A DNA stretch of 64,000 nt. Source: Polaribacter sp. IC073 (GTDB taxonomy: Bacteria; Bacteroidota; Bacteroidia; Flavobacteriales; Flavobacteriaceae). The first letter of the stretch is position 1; every line of letters begins with the position of its first letter. A model generated the notes under the pieces. The model saw only the letters and a list, made by a program, of their open reading frames with translations. It searched no databases and had not been told where the DNA came from. Shown in pieces: positions 19,200 to 27,146 of this stretch. A program made the position numbers and the translations under genes. The stretch is from assembly GCF_007997075.1 (NCBI RefSeq), contig NZ_VORS01000006.1:186001-250000 (forward strand), written 5' to 3'.

Positions 19200-19380
19200 T
19201 TTTTATAGTGTCCTTTTTATGTTTTGCGAAAATCTAACTATTAGATTATTCAATACAAATCAACTATTGATTTTATTAATTGAAATTAAACTATTAAATT
19301 ACTATATTTACATTGATAATAATTAACTTATTATTGAACTTTGAACGGTTCTAAGGGTTGCCTTTTGGTAGCCTTTTTTT
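19200..19380. repeat. Diverged non-coding repeat, copy B
   Basis: It shares TTTTTATAGTGTCCTTTTTATG at its left and a 50-bp right block (19331-19380) with copy A, differing by one indel and two substitutions there. The stretch 19136-19502 holds no gene. The core AACGGTTCTAA occurs here (19344-19354), in copy A (18154-18164) and a third time at 24282-24292, just upstream of the 326-aa gene. Confidence 0.8.
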
Positions 19381-19502
19381 ATGCTGTTTTCACAAAGTTT
19401 AGTACTCTTAAAATTTTGTAGCAAATTCCTTTTTATGCCCTTATTTATAAGAGTTAACAGATTCTAACATCTATTTATATTCCTTATAATAACAAAGATG
19501 TT

Positions 19503-22484
19503 TTACGCTGTATTTTTACTTTCAATTTCTTGCCATTCTAACAAATCTATTAGGTTGTAATAACTCGGATTTTTACTGTTGCATCTTAGTTTATTCCATT
19601 CTTTAAACAAGGTCGTTTTATTTATTATTTTTAGTTTTTTTGCTTCAGCAAGAAACTTTAGAAGTTTGGTTTTGTTCTTTTCATCTGTTTTTGTTTTAGG
19701 GTTCTTTATGGTATCAATATTTTGAAACAATTTAATTTTACGGTTTATAGTTCTTAAATCAATAGGCTTTAATTTGGTTGTATCAATTAAAATACTATCA
19801 ATATCAGAAACGCCCAAACTTTCTAAATGTTCGCTATTTCTTTGCAAATCTTCAAACATTTTTAAATTGTCGCTTACTAAATTATAAATTTCATCTTTAG
19901 GATTTAAACCTAAGTAAGTAATAGATTTTTTCAACTCTAAATTATTTGTAATTTGACGTAACACACTTAAAACCTCGTCTTTATTATTGCGCCAGTTATT
20001 AGCAATAAGTATTTTATTTTGTTCGCTTTGGTCTTTGCTTTCGGCTGTATCAAAATCAACGCGAATATGGTTTTTGTTTTCTATGATATTGATGTTATAA
20101 TTTAATTCTAAAAAATGGATGTATTCCTGTTTTGTCATCATACTAAAAAAGCTTTTTGAAATATCATAAGCAAGGGCATAATCGTTTACAAAACTATTTT
20201 CATAGTATAAATATTTAGTACTGGTACTATCTTTTTTGTCTGTATCGTTTACATTAAAGCTTTGGGCATCTACAATTAAATTCTTTTTAGTTTCTAAAAA
20301 TGAATAGTTAGGATTCCAACTTTTTAACGTTTGGTTTTTAGTTTGCTTATAATAAAAATAGTTTTTGCGGTTTTCGTCTTCATTCCTAAAACGCGCAAAG
20401 AATTGCTTTACAGATTCGGGCATTGGATTGTATTCGGTTTCAATAAAAACAACATCTGTAAACCCGCTTTGTTTTATACTTAAACCCTCGTCTATTATTG
20501 AAGTTGTAAGTACTAATTTTATTACATTATTAAATTTGCTTTGTGTAGTAAGTTGTTTAAAATCTTCACTTTTTTTAATATGATTATCTGAATTTAAAAT
20601 AAGAATTTCATTTTTCTTATACCTCTTTGCTTTTAATAATTCTGTTTTTAAAGCGGTTGCAACCTTACGACTGTTTACTCTTACTATACATTTACCTTTT
20701 ACGTTTTGTAAGTGCTGTAAAGCTATTTTTATAGGTGTTCTATTATCTACTATCAAAGAAACATTAACACGCTTTAAATCTTCTTTTTTTACATTCACTA
20801 ATTTGTAACCAATAGCCTTAAAAAGTTGGTTTGTAGTTCCTGTAAGTCCTATTACGTTGTAAGTGTTTAAAAGACTTGTTAAGTTCTTTATTGTTTCACG
20901 TTTATAACTGTTTGCTATGATTAAATTGTGTACTTCATCAATAACAACATAATCAAATGTATTCGGGTCTTTTAGGTGTTTGTAACCTTGCTCATAAGTA
21001 GCCATAACAATTGAAACCTTTTTTGCTTTAATATGGTCGTCTGGTGTGCTATTGCCTGTAAGTGTAGTAATGTTTTTAAATTCGGCTTTTGTTTGCTCTA
21101 CTATTACGGTTAACGGTGCTAAAATTAAAAGTCTTTTATTTGGTCGGTTTTTTGTAAAATCCATTAAAAAAGCGGTTGTTTTTCCTGTTCCCGTTTCTGC
21201 GGTTAAAATGGTTTTATTATGAGTATCTGAATAGTCTAAAATATTTTTTAACTGTTCACTAACATAGCTTTTTATATTTAGAGTTTTATCATATTTAATG
21301 GTTAACGGTTTTAACTTCAGATAATCAAAAAACAATAATTTTTCAGTATCATTTTTGGCGTTATCATTGGTAAAATTAACCTTGTCTTTGTAGTTTGCGT
21401 TTACTAAATCATAACACGCCGTAAATATTTGTTGCTCCCTGTTTTCTGTTACAGATGCAAGCATCTTTTTAGCCTGTTTAAAGTCTTTTTGTTGCGGTTG
21501 ATTCTCTGTATATCCTTTTGTTTTTAAGTAGTTTATAAAGCGTTTGTAATCATTTTCATAATGAAGTTTTAAATATAAATCAAAGGGCGTAAATACTTTG
21601 TAATTTGAAAAACTACTACTATGATTAAAAAAGATGTTGTCTACTACAACCCCCGTTGTTTTACTGGTTGTACTTGGATGTTTATATCTATTATCATTTA
21701 CTTGAATACAAACGTTATCTATTAAAGCTGTATGTATTGAAGTACTTGTATTAAATTGTTCTTTAATTGAGCCATAAACCGCCCTATTATCTGTAAATCT
21801 ATATTGTTTTACGCCAGTATTTGAAACCTTTATTATTTCTTTTACATCGTATTCAAAAACATACGGATTCTTATTTATAAATCGTTTTTCAGTTTGCAAG
21901 GCTAAATACCTAACTTGTCTAAATTTATTTTGTGCTTTGTCAAAAGCTACATTTAAAATATTAGTTAAATAATTTGTAATAGCATTACCTATTTTTAAAT
22001 GTTTGGTGGTATCATTATTTAAAACCTCTGCTAATTGTGGAACGTATAAAACCCCCGAAATTCCTTTTATACTATTTGAACGCCAAACCATAACGGCTAT
22101 TTTTTGTAATTGCATAAATACATCTGCATTTTGCTTTGCATCCTGTAAACGGGTGTTTTCGTCATCTTTTACGTCAATATCAAAAAATAAGAAAGGCGCG
22201 CTTTTATAACAGTATTCGCCACTTGTACCGCCTTTGTATAAACCTTTTAAAATTGCAATACTGTTGCTTTTAGTGGGTTTTGTTTTTATAGTATTTAATC
22301 GCTCTAATAAAGTTCTTAAAGTATGATGCTTTTTAACTGGAATACTATTTTTATCCTTATTAGAATAGTAATTGTAAATCTCACTAAATAGCGGTGCATT
22401 CGGCACCATTTTAGAACTATTAAAATGATGCTTTACACTTACTTTAAAATCAGTTATAGGAACGACTTTTGTTAAGTCGTTCAT
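19503..22484 (-). CDS. Primase-like (BT4734-type N-terminus) / SF2 helicase replication protein
   Basis: 993 aa. The N-terminal 230 residues resemble the BT4734/VirE_N-like domain: APFLFFDIDVKDDEN has the DxD of primase-polymerase folds, followed by SNSIKGISGVLYVP and a basic NKFRQVRYLALQ strand. The middle region starts helicase motifs near residue 420: ILTAETGTGKTTAF (Walker A), LLILAPLTVIVEQTK, DYVVIDEVHNLI (DEVH box), GLTGTTNQ, then LTTSIIDEGLSIKQ and FFARFRNEDENRKNYFY (motif VI). Such fusions start replication of plasmids and integrative elements. It is 4 nt downstream of the 137-aa gene, so in one operon with the excisionase-like gene. Start ATG at 22484. Confidence 0.82.
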   Translation of the reverse strand: MNDLTKVVPITDFKVSVKHHFNSSKMVPNAPLFSEIYNYYSNKDKNSIPVKKHHTLRTLLERLNTIKTKPTKSNSIAILKGLYKGGTSGEYCYKSAPFLFFDIDVKDDENTRLQDAKQNADVFMQLQKIAVMVWRSNSIKGISGVLYVPQLAEVLNNDTTKHLKIGNAITNYLTNILNVAFDKAQNKFRQVRYLALQTEKRFINKNPYVFEYDVKEIIKVSNTGVKQYRFTDNRAVYGSIKEQFNTSTSIHTALIDNVCIQVNDNRYKHPSTTSKTTGVVVDNIFFNHSSSFSNYKVFTPFDLYLKLHYENDYKRFINYLKTKGYTENQPQQKDFKQAKKMLASVTENREQQIFTACYDLVNANYKDKVNFTNDNAKNDTEKLLFFDYLKLKPLTIKYDKTLNIKSYVSEQLKNILDYSDTHNKTILTAETGTGKTTAFLMDFTKNRPNKRLLILAPLTVIVEQTKAEFKNITTLTGNSTPDDHIKAKKVSIVMATYEQGYKHLKDPNTFDYVVIDEVHNLIIANSYKRETIKNLTSLLNTYNVIGLTGTTNQLFKAIGYKLVNVKKEDLKRVNVSLIVDNRTPIKIALQHLQNVKGKCIVRVNSRKVATALKTELLKAKRYKKNEILILNSDNHIKKSEDFKQLTTQSKFNNVIKLVLTTSIIDEGLSIKQSGFTDVVFIETEYNPMPESVKQFFARFRNEDENRKNYFYYKQTKNQTLKSWNPNYSFLETKKNLIVDAQSFNVNDTDKKDSTSTKYLYYENSFVNDYALAYDISKSFFSMMTKQEYIHFLELNYNINIIENKNHIRVDFDTAESKDQSEQNKILIANNWRNNKDEVLSVLRQITNNLELKKSITYLGLNPKDEIYNLVSDNLKMFEDLQRNSEHLESLGVSDIDSILIDTTKLKPIDLRTINRKIKLFQNIDTIKNPKTKTDEKNKTKLLKFLAEAKKLKIINKTTLFKEWNKLRCNSKNPSYYNLIDLLEWQEIESKNTA

Positions 22485-22488
22485 AACC

Positions 22489-22902
22489 TTACTTTATATT
22501 ATAATTATCTGAAAAGAGTTTTTTATTAGTACTTAAAAAGTTTACATTCTTAGACTTTGTTACTGGGCATCTACCTGAAAATAAAACTTGCAATAAGCCT
22601 TTTTTCTCATAGTATGCTTTTGCTTGACAAAGAAACTTTTCGGGTATTTTAGTTTGCTTAAATACGTCTGCGGTTGTAGTGGTTGTATAATATAGATAAT
22701 TATAAAAACGTTTTCTATACTCATTCGCAAAAACCCCTTTTAAATAAGGTAAATTAAACCGTTTACAGATAATAGGTTGTTCACTTTTTGCTATGTATTC
22801 GCTTTGTTCTACAAAAGCAATTAAACGTGCTTTATTTGTTGTGTTTTTGACTTGTCCTTTTTCAAAAGACATACGGCTGTTTGATTTGTTATTGCTCATC
22901 AT
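22489..22902 (-). CDS. Unknown element protein in the replication operon
   Basis: 137 aa, no family recognised. It is basic and mostly helical (YRKRFYNYLYYTTTTTADVFKQTKIPEKFLCQAKAYYEKKGLLQVLFSGRCPVTK); the segment TTADVFKQTKIPEKFLCQAKAYYEKKGLLQ looks like a winged-helix. It sits between the excisionase-like gene (8 nt) and the helicase gene (4 nt), so a DNA-binding helper of replication initiation is plausible. Two ATGs, MM at the start. Confidence 0.7.
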   Translation of the reverse strand: MMSNNKSNSRMSFEKGQVKNTTNKARLIAFVEQSEYIAKSEQPIICKRFNLPYLKGVFANEYRKRFYNYLYYTTTTTADVFKQTKIPEKFLCQAKAYYEKKGLLQVLFSGRCPVTKSKNVNFLSTNKKLFSDNYNIK

Positions 22903-22910
22903 TCAGCCGT

Positions 22911-23183
22911 TTAAATTTCTACAATTGCGTTATCAATATCACTTTGACGGTAAAGAACGCGCCCACCGATACCGACCGCTTTTAAACGTCCTGTTTTATT
23001 CCATTTGTTAAGCGTAACAAAAGAAACGTTTAGCATTTTAGAAACCTCTGCTCTACTTAAGTAGGTCTTTGGTTGCTTTGGCTCAAAGTGAAGTTTTAAG
23101 CTTTCTAATTGAGTTTTTACGCCCTCAATAATTGCGTTTTGAAGTTGTTCGGGTGTTACCGAAATAAATTGAATTTGACTCAT
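22911..23183 (-). CDS. Excisionase-like helix-turn-helix protein
   Basis: 90 aa. The C-terminal half is a MerR/Xis-type winged helix (YLSRAEVSKMLNVSFVTLNKWNKTGRLKAVGIGGRVLYRQSDIDNAI), the form used by excisionases and element regulators in Bacteroidetes. The N-terminal 40 residues form a likely helix. It is first gene of the three-gene operon ending in the helicase. A TATTTTTG box and GTGCA direct repeats lie 30-95 nt upstream. Confidence 0.85.
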   Translation of the reverse strand: MSQIQFISVTPEQLQNAIIEGVKTQLESLKLHFEPKQPKTYLSRAEVSKMLNVSFVTLNKWNKTGRLKAVGIGGRVLYRQSDIDNAIVEI

Positions 23184-23212
23184 AATGTAATGCAGTATTT
23201 AGTTCTGCATCA

Positions 23213-23279
23213 CAAAAATATCCCTATGTTAACCGCACTTTTAGGTGCATCGGTGCAAAGAAAGTGCAAAGTTTATGCA
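23213..23279 (-). promoter_or_regulatory. Promoter box and GTGCA repeats upstream of the excisionase-like gene
   Basis: Minus-strand TATTTTTG (23213-23220) fits the -7 box. On the plus strand GGTGCATC, GGTGCAAAG and AGTGCAAAG follow between 23241 and 23276, plus CGCAC at 23230. Such short iterated sites suit autoregulation or excisionase binding (inference). Confidence 0.45.
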
Positions 23280-23281
23280 GT

Positions 23282-24262
23282 CTATTCTAAACTATCAAAA
23301 ATGGTTTGATACTCTTTTGTTACATCAATTTTATGGTATTTACAGTATTCAATAATCTTTTTCATTTTACTTTTATAACCTTTTAAATTTAACCTGTCTG
23401 TATTATGAGGGTATGCTTTAAAAGTTCCCTCAATATATTGACGAAAAGAAGTTATTTTTAAATCTAAATCCAGTTCTTTTAAAAGTTCTGCTTTTTGAAA
23501 TGTTTTATTGTTATACATAAAAACTCCCTCTTTTACCTTAGAAAGTTTTCCTTGTGCTATTAAAATTCCTATTTCAAAATAAGCAAACCTTTTAGGGGCG
23601 TTATTTTCTTTATTTTTAAGTTGAGGTTTATCAATTTCTTTATCTTTAAATTGTTTATTAAAAATATCTTCAAAAAGAGTGGAGTTGTGCAATATAATCG
23701 ACCAAGCTTTGTAAAATTCGCCACCCTCAAATCCATTTTTAAAATAAGCCTCTTTTTTTAAGCAACTTAAATCTTTAGTTTGATGAATTTTGTATACTTC
23801 TATCATTTCTTTATAGTTTATAAAACTAATAGGAAAACCTCCTACTACTTTTCTAAAGACGCTATTTGGCACGACTTTAGAAAATACTTTATGAATAATT
23901 TGGTCATTCTTAATTGTAAATAAAGAGTTTTCTTTTTTTAAACTTTTCTTAAACTCATAAAACCCCTTTTGAAAACCCTTACCATATTCTAAAAGATAGG
24001 TATTATAAAAAACATCTATCGTTAATAAATTATAATCTTCATCTAAGATTTTTTCATCATCTATTAATCTCATAATATGCTTTTTTTCACCATAATTATA
24101 AAAGAAATTAATATTCTGATTATTGAAAGTAAATTGTGTATTTAAAGGTTTTGAACCAAAAAAATCTTTAGAGCTCCCTAAACTATTAAAATAATCTAAA
24201 ATAATCTTTGGTGTAGTTTTTAGATTAAGATTATCATATAAACTTTTTACTTTTTCATTCAT
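23282..24262 (-). CDS. Unknown 326-aa element protein
   Basis: No family recognised. It is soluble and rich in Lys and aromatic residues. Two regions: residues 1-210 (KTTPKIILDYFNSLGSSKDF, FYNYGEKKHIMRLIDD, FEGGEFYKAWSIILHN) and, after a charged linker (KDKEIDKPQLKNKENNAPKR), a C-terminal helical part (FAYFEIGILIAQGKLS ... ITSFRQYIEGTF ... MKKIIEYCKYHKIDVTKEYQ). The C-terminal region resembles those found in other Bacteroidetes element proteins near the integrase, by impression only. It lies between the fic gene and the excisionase operon. Confidence 0.75.
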   Translation of the reverse strand: MNEKVKSLYDNLNLKTTPKIILDYFNSLGSSKDFFGSKPLNTQFTFNNQNINFFYNYGEKKHIMRLIDDEKILDEDYNLLTIDVFYNTYLLEYGKGFQKGFYEFKKSLKKENSLFTIKNDQIIHKVFSKVVPNSVFRKVVGGFPISFINYKEMIEVYKIHQTKDLSCLKKEAYFKNGFEGGEFYKAWSIILHNSTLFEDIFNKQFKDKEIDKPQLKNKENNAPKRFAYFEIGILIAQGKLSKVKEGVFMYNNKTFQKAELLKELDLDLKITSFRQYIEGTFKAYPHNTDRLNLKGYKSKMKKIIEYCKYHKIDVTKEYQTIFDSLE

Positions 24263-24352
24263 AATTAATAATCTATTTTTAAACGGTTCTAATAAGGTAG
24301 ATTGTAAATATACTAAAGCAATCTTAAAAATACTTAATAGGGTTTTAAGTAT

Positions 24353-24399
24353 TTATTGCTTTGATACGGTTTTAATAACTTGTAGTTGAGGTTCTTTAT
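24353..24399 (-). repeat. Fossil copy of the integrase 3' end, beyond fic
   Basis: 47 bp matching 25564-25610 with about six differences. On the minus strand it still reads EPQLQVIKTVSKQ then a stop, versus EPQLQVIKNASNQ then a stop in the live integrase. Upstream of it the frame does not continue as an integrase. So fic is bracketed by two integrase 3' ends. Confidence 0.85.
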
Positions 24400-24415
24400 A
24401 ATGTATGTAGTTTTC

Positions 24416-24474
24416 CACGTTTTAATAACGTGGTAAATTTTACATCATTTTTTTCCACGTTATTAGAACATGGT
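24416..24474. repeat. Twin CCACGTT palindromes between fic and the 326-aa gene
   Basis: CCACGTT-TTAAT-AACGTGG (24416-24434) and CCACGTT-ATTAG-AACATGG (24456-24474), each preceded by TTTT and followed by TAAAT, 40 nt apart. They could be protein-binding sites or recombination core sites. There is no long T-run, so simple terminators are less likely. The rest of 24263-24495 has no gene. Confidence 0.7.
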
Positions 24475-24495
24475 AAATATTTGCAATTAATTTCT

Positions 24496-25563
24496 TTAGG
24501 GTTTATTAACTAATACTTCAATTAAACCAGTATTAATATAATAGTTAGATTTCCCTTCTTTTGTTTTTTCTAATAACCCTATTTTAGTAACTGCATCTAA
24601 ATAATTTAATGCGGTTCTTTTACTTATTTGTAGTTCGGTTACTAAAAAATCTGTTTTAGTATATGGATTTTTAAAGAAAATATTTAAAAGGTCTTGACTA
24701 TATATTTTTGGTAATTCAGTACGTAATTTCTTTTTGTACGATTGCATTAATTTTTTAATTTCGATAATCAAATCAATAGTTTGCAATGCCGTAACTTCAA
24801 CCCCTTTTAATACATATAAAACTAAACTTTCCCAATCGTTTTGGCTTCTTACATTTTGCAATACGGCGTAATAGTCTGCTTTGTTTTGAGTAATATATCT
24901 ACTTAAATATAATATAGGAATATCTAACAACTCCTTTTGTACTAAATAGAGAATATTTATAATACGCCCAGTTCTACCATTTCCGTCATAAAATGGGTGT
25001 ATGCTTTCAAATTGATAATGAATAACTGCCATTTTAATTAAAGCATCTACATCAGAAAAACTATCATCATTAATATATTTTTCAAGGTTTCCCATTAAAT
25101 CTAAAATTTCTTTCGGATTCTGTGGAGGCGTATAAACCACTTTGCCAAAACCATCAACTAATTTTGTACCCGCTTGGGTTCTAAAACCTGCATTATTTTC
25201 TAATAATTCATTTTGGATTGTTAGAATATGTTTATTTAATAGCAACTTTTCTTTTCGTACTATTTGAAACCCTAAACGCAAACCACGTGCATAATTATAG
25301 ACTTCTTTAGCATTGCTACTTTTACTTTTAATTAGGATATTTTCTTTATACAAATCATCGTGCGTAGTAACAATGTTCTCTATTTCACTACTATCTTTTG
25401 CTTCTTGAAGTGTAAGCGTATCAATTAAAATGTTTTCGTTCGGAATTGTTTTTGCAGTTCCTTTTAGTTCTGCTAAACTTTTATGAGCCTTAACTAATTG
25501 TTTAAAAATTTTTGATGTTTCTAAATCTATTTTAGGTGGTAATATTGGTAGGTTAAAATTCAT
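24496..25563 (-). CDS. Fic family protein (AMPylase) with internal inhibitory motif and winged-helix tail
   Basis: 355 aa from the ATG at 25563, which lies one base after the integrase stop; an alternative ATG at 25581 would add six residues that lie inside the integrase 3' end. The Fic core HPFYDGNGRTGR (near residue 189) is complete, so it should transfer AMP or another nucleotide to a target hydroxyl. The N-terminal SSEIEN matches the (S/T)xxxE(G/N) inhibitory helix of class II Fic proteins, which need no separate antitoxin. The C-terminus (TKTDFLVTELQISKRTALNYLDAVTKIGLL) is a winged helix. Probable cargo, perhaps for element stability or anti-phage activity (inference). Confidence 0.9.
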   Translation of the reverse strand: MNFNLPILPPKIDLETSKIFKQLVKAHKSLAELKGTAKTIPNENILIDTLTLQEAKDSSEIENIVTTHDDLYKENILIKSKSSNAKEVYNYARGLRLGFQIVRKEKLLLNKHILTIQNELLENNAGFRTQAGTKLVDGFGKVVYTPPQNPKEILDLMGNLEKYINDDSFSDVDALIKMAVIHYQFESIHPFYDGNGRTGRIINILYLVQKELLDIPILYLSRYITQNKADYYAVLQNVRSQNDWESLVLYVLKGVEVTALQTIDLIIEIKKLMQSYKKKLRTELPKIYSQDLLNIFFKNPYTKTDFLVTELQISKRTALNYLDAVTKIGLLEKTKEGKSNYYINTGLIEVLVNKP

Positions 25564-25610
25564 TTTATTGATTTGATGCATTTTTAATAACTTGTAGTTG
25601 AGGTTCTTTT
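25564..25610 (-). repeat. Integrase 3' end, live copy of the fic-flanking repeat
   Basis: Last 15 codons of the integrase (KEPQLQVIKNASNQ and stop). The partner at 24353-24399 lies on the other side of fic in the same orientation. Confidence 0.85.
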
Positions 25611-26893
25611 TTCTCTTTTAACGCTTGTAAGGTATAAAAATCTGCAATTTGTTGGGCAAAATCTAAACTATCTTTACCAATATAATTAAGTAGCATTTTT
25701 TCTGAACTGTGCGCCGATATACTCATTATTAAGGGCGTTGGTAGTATTCCGTATAAGTTTGTACAAAACGACCTCCTACATACGTGGGACGCCATTAGTT
25801 CCCATTTAGGATAAATACCGCTAACTTTTCTTTTCTCTTTATTTCCTTTGCCCTTTTCGGTTACTGTTATCTTGCTATCTTTTATCAGTTCGTTAATTTC
25901 TGCAATCTTACAAATCTCCTTAATGTGCTTATTTAATTTCTGAATCGATATTTTATAAGGCAACCCACTTTTAATGATATCTTTTGTTTTTTCTAAAACG
26001 GGTATTGTTACGTTTTTATCTGTTTTTTGTTGCTTTAGTTCAATTACCTCTAAACCGCTTCTATTTATAAAGTTAGTTTCATCTAACAGCAACAAGTCCC
26101 CGCCTCTTTGACCAATGTTGCAACCTAGTAAGAGCCATTTACGTGCGTTCTTAAGTGACTCACTTAATAAAATCACATCTTCTATTTGTTGTAATTCTTT
26201 ATTGCTTAAATAGAGTATATTTTCATTTTTTGTTTTAGTACTATCAATCTTTTTTAACTGCAAACTTGTTTCAACTCCATAAAATGAAGCATCGTTGCAA
26301 ACTGTTTTTAAATCTGCTATTTTTTTAAGTGCATAACTTTTTTGATAGTTTTTTGTATTGAGTAGATATTTAAGAAAATCTTTTGCAAATTTTACATCTA
26401 CATCTTTTACTTTGAAAGTCTTTTGCTTTTGATATACAGTAAGCATATTTTTTAATGAAGTATAAGCATTTACTCTACTTTTAGACAAACCAATACCACC
26501 TTTTGAGTTTTTTCTTGTCGGTGCTTCATCAATAATACTTTGTACTGCATCTATTAGTAAATCACTTTGTTTGTCTTCTTCTTCTATTGGGTGTTTGAAG
26601 TTATAGATTTGCTCTTTTAGCCAATCATTAGAAATTAAATTAAATTTTGTTTCATCAAATTTATTTATAATGTACTCTCTGATTGGTTTTAAATCTGCAT
26701 TAATATCTGCTTGTTTATTTATTATTTCTGGACTTCTTGAATTAGTATTGTGTAGTTTCCAATAATTCTTCTCTACCTTGTATTCTGTTTTAGAACTAAA
26801 AACAAAGTCTTTGCCTTGTTGTCTATGCAATAGACGTAAAGTTAAAGGTGCTTTTTCTTTTGTTGAACGGTATAAAAAATTGATTGTTGCCAT
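25565..26893 (-). CDS. int: Tyrosine recombinase/integrase of the element
   Basis: 442 aa from the ATG at 26893 (MATINFLYRSTKEKAPLTLRLL), the usual start for this Bacteroidetes integrase group. An upstream ATG at 26956 is rejected because a promoter -7 box lies between the two. Domains: Arm-DNA-binding (1-90), SAM-like core-binding (about 110-220) and catalytic (about 225-420). Catalytic residues: Arg in GQRGGDLL, HVCRR (HxxR), H in AHSSEK and the Tyr nucleophile in LLNYIGKD. It sits directly inside the right att site and should insert into tRNA-Leu. Confidence 0.93.
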   Translation of the reverse strand: MATINFLYRSTKEKAPLTLRLLHRQQGKDFVFSSKTEYKVEKNYWKLHNTNSRSPEIINKQADINADLKPIREYIINKFDETKFNLISNDWLKEQIYNFKHPIEEEDKQSDLLIDAVQSIIDEAPTRKNSKGGIGLSKSRVNAYTSLKNMLTVYQKQKTFKVKDVDVKFAKDFLKYLLNTKNYQKSYALKKIADLKTVCNDASFYGVETSLQLKKIDSTKTKNENILYLSNKELQQIEDVILLSESLKNARKWLLLGCNIGQRGGDLLLLDETNFINRSGLEVIELKQQKTDKNVTIPVLEKTKDIIKSGLPYKISIQKLNKHIKEICKIAEINELIKDSKITVTEKGKGNKEKRKVSGIYPKWELMASHVCRRSFCTNLYGILPTPLIMSISAHSSEKMLLNYIGKDSLDFAQQIADFYTLQALKEKKEPQLQVIKNASNQ

Positions 26894-26913
26894 AGTGTGA
26901 AGTTTGAACAATA

Positions 26914-26947
26914 CAAATATATTAAAATTGTACGGTTGTTGTACGGT
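26914..26947 (-). promoter_or_regulatory. Integrase promoter with direct-repeat operator
   Basis: Minus-strand TATATTTG (26914-26921) fits the -7 box, 20 nt from the ATG at 26893. Two direct copies of TTGTACGGT (26928-26936 and 26939-26947, plus strand) sit just upstream where a repressor could block the promoter. Confidence 0.6.
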
Positions 26948-27079
26948 AAATTTCAATCTATTTACATTTTATGCAATTTCATTAAATAACCGAATACTAT
27001 TACAAACAAAGAACTTTATAGGATTAAAAAGGGATTTCGTAATGTTTAGGGCATTTTTATAAGTGATAAAATAGATAGT

Positions 27080-27146
27080 TTCAAGTCCCGCCTTAAGTAC
27101 AATAACCGTTGTTAATCTTTTGATTTTCAACGGTTTTTTGCTTTTA
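27080..27146 (+). repeat. attR: displaced tRNA-Leu 3' end and terminator
   Basis: Copy of 17710-17776 with A at 27095 in place of the acceptor-stem C. That base would break a G-C pair, which fits drift after this end was cut off from its tRNA. It still holds the hairpin terminator. Confidence 0.93.

Larger units (their letters stand above)
17710..27146. mobile_element. Integrative element of ~9.4 kb in tRNA-Leu(TAA)
   Basis: Bounded by direct repeats 17710-17776 and 27080-27146. It carries a tyrosine integrase beside the right repeat, Fic, an excisionase-like HTH protein, a primase-like/helicase replication protein and several unknown genes, all on the minus strand. Its sequence is more AT-rich in feel than the core genes, and intergenic spacers carry internal repeats. 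No capsid, portal, terminase, relaxase or type IV secretion gene is seen, so transfer would need a helper phage or conjugative element, or an unrecognised protein. Phage satellite and integrative plasmid are both possible. Confidence 0.9.

Noticed and set aside
22793..23309. Plus-strand frames opposite the excisionase-like gene
   Set aside because: Shadow frames; no protein-like pattern, while the minus strand has a clear HTH protein.
26894..26956. Upstream extension of the integrase (21 residues)
   Set aside because: A TAnnTTTG promoter box and direct repeats lie inside this stretch, and MATINF is the usual start of the family.
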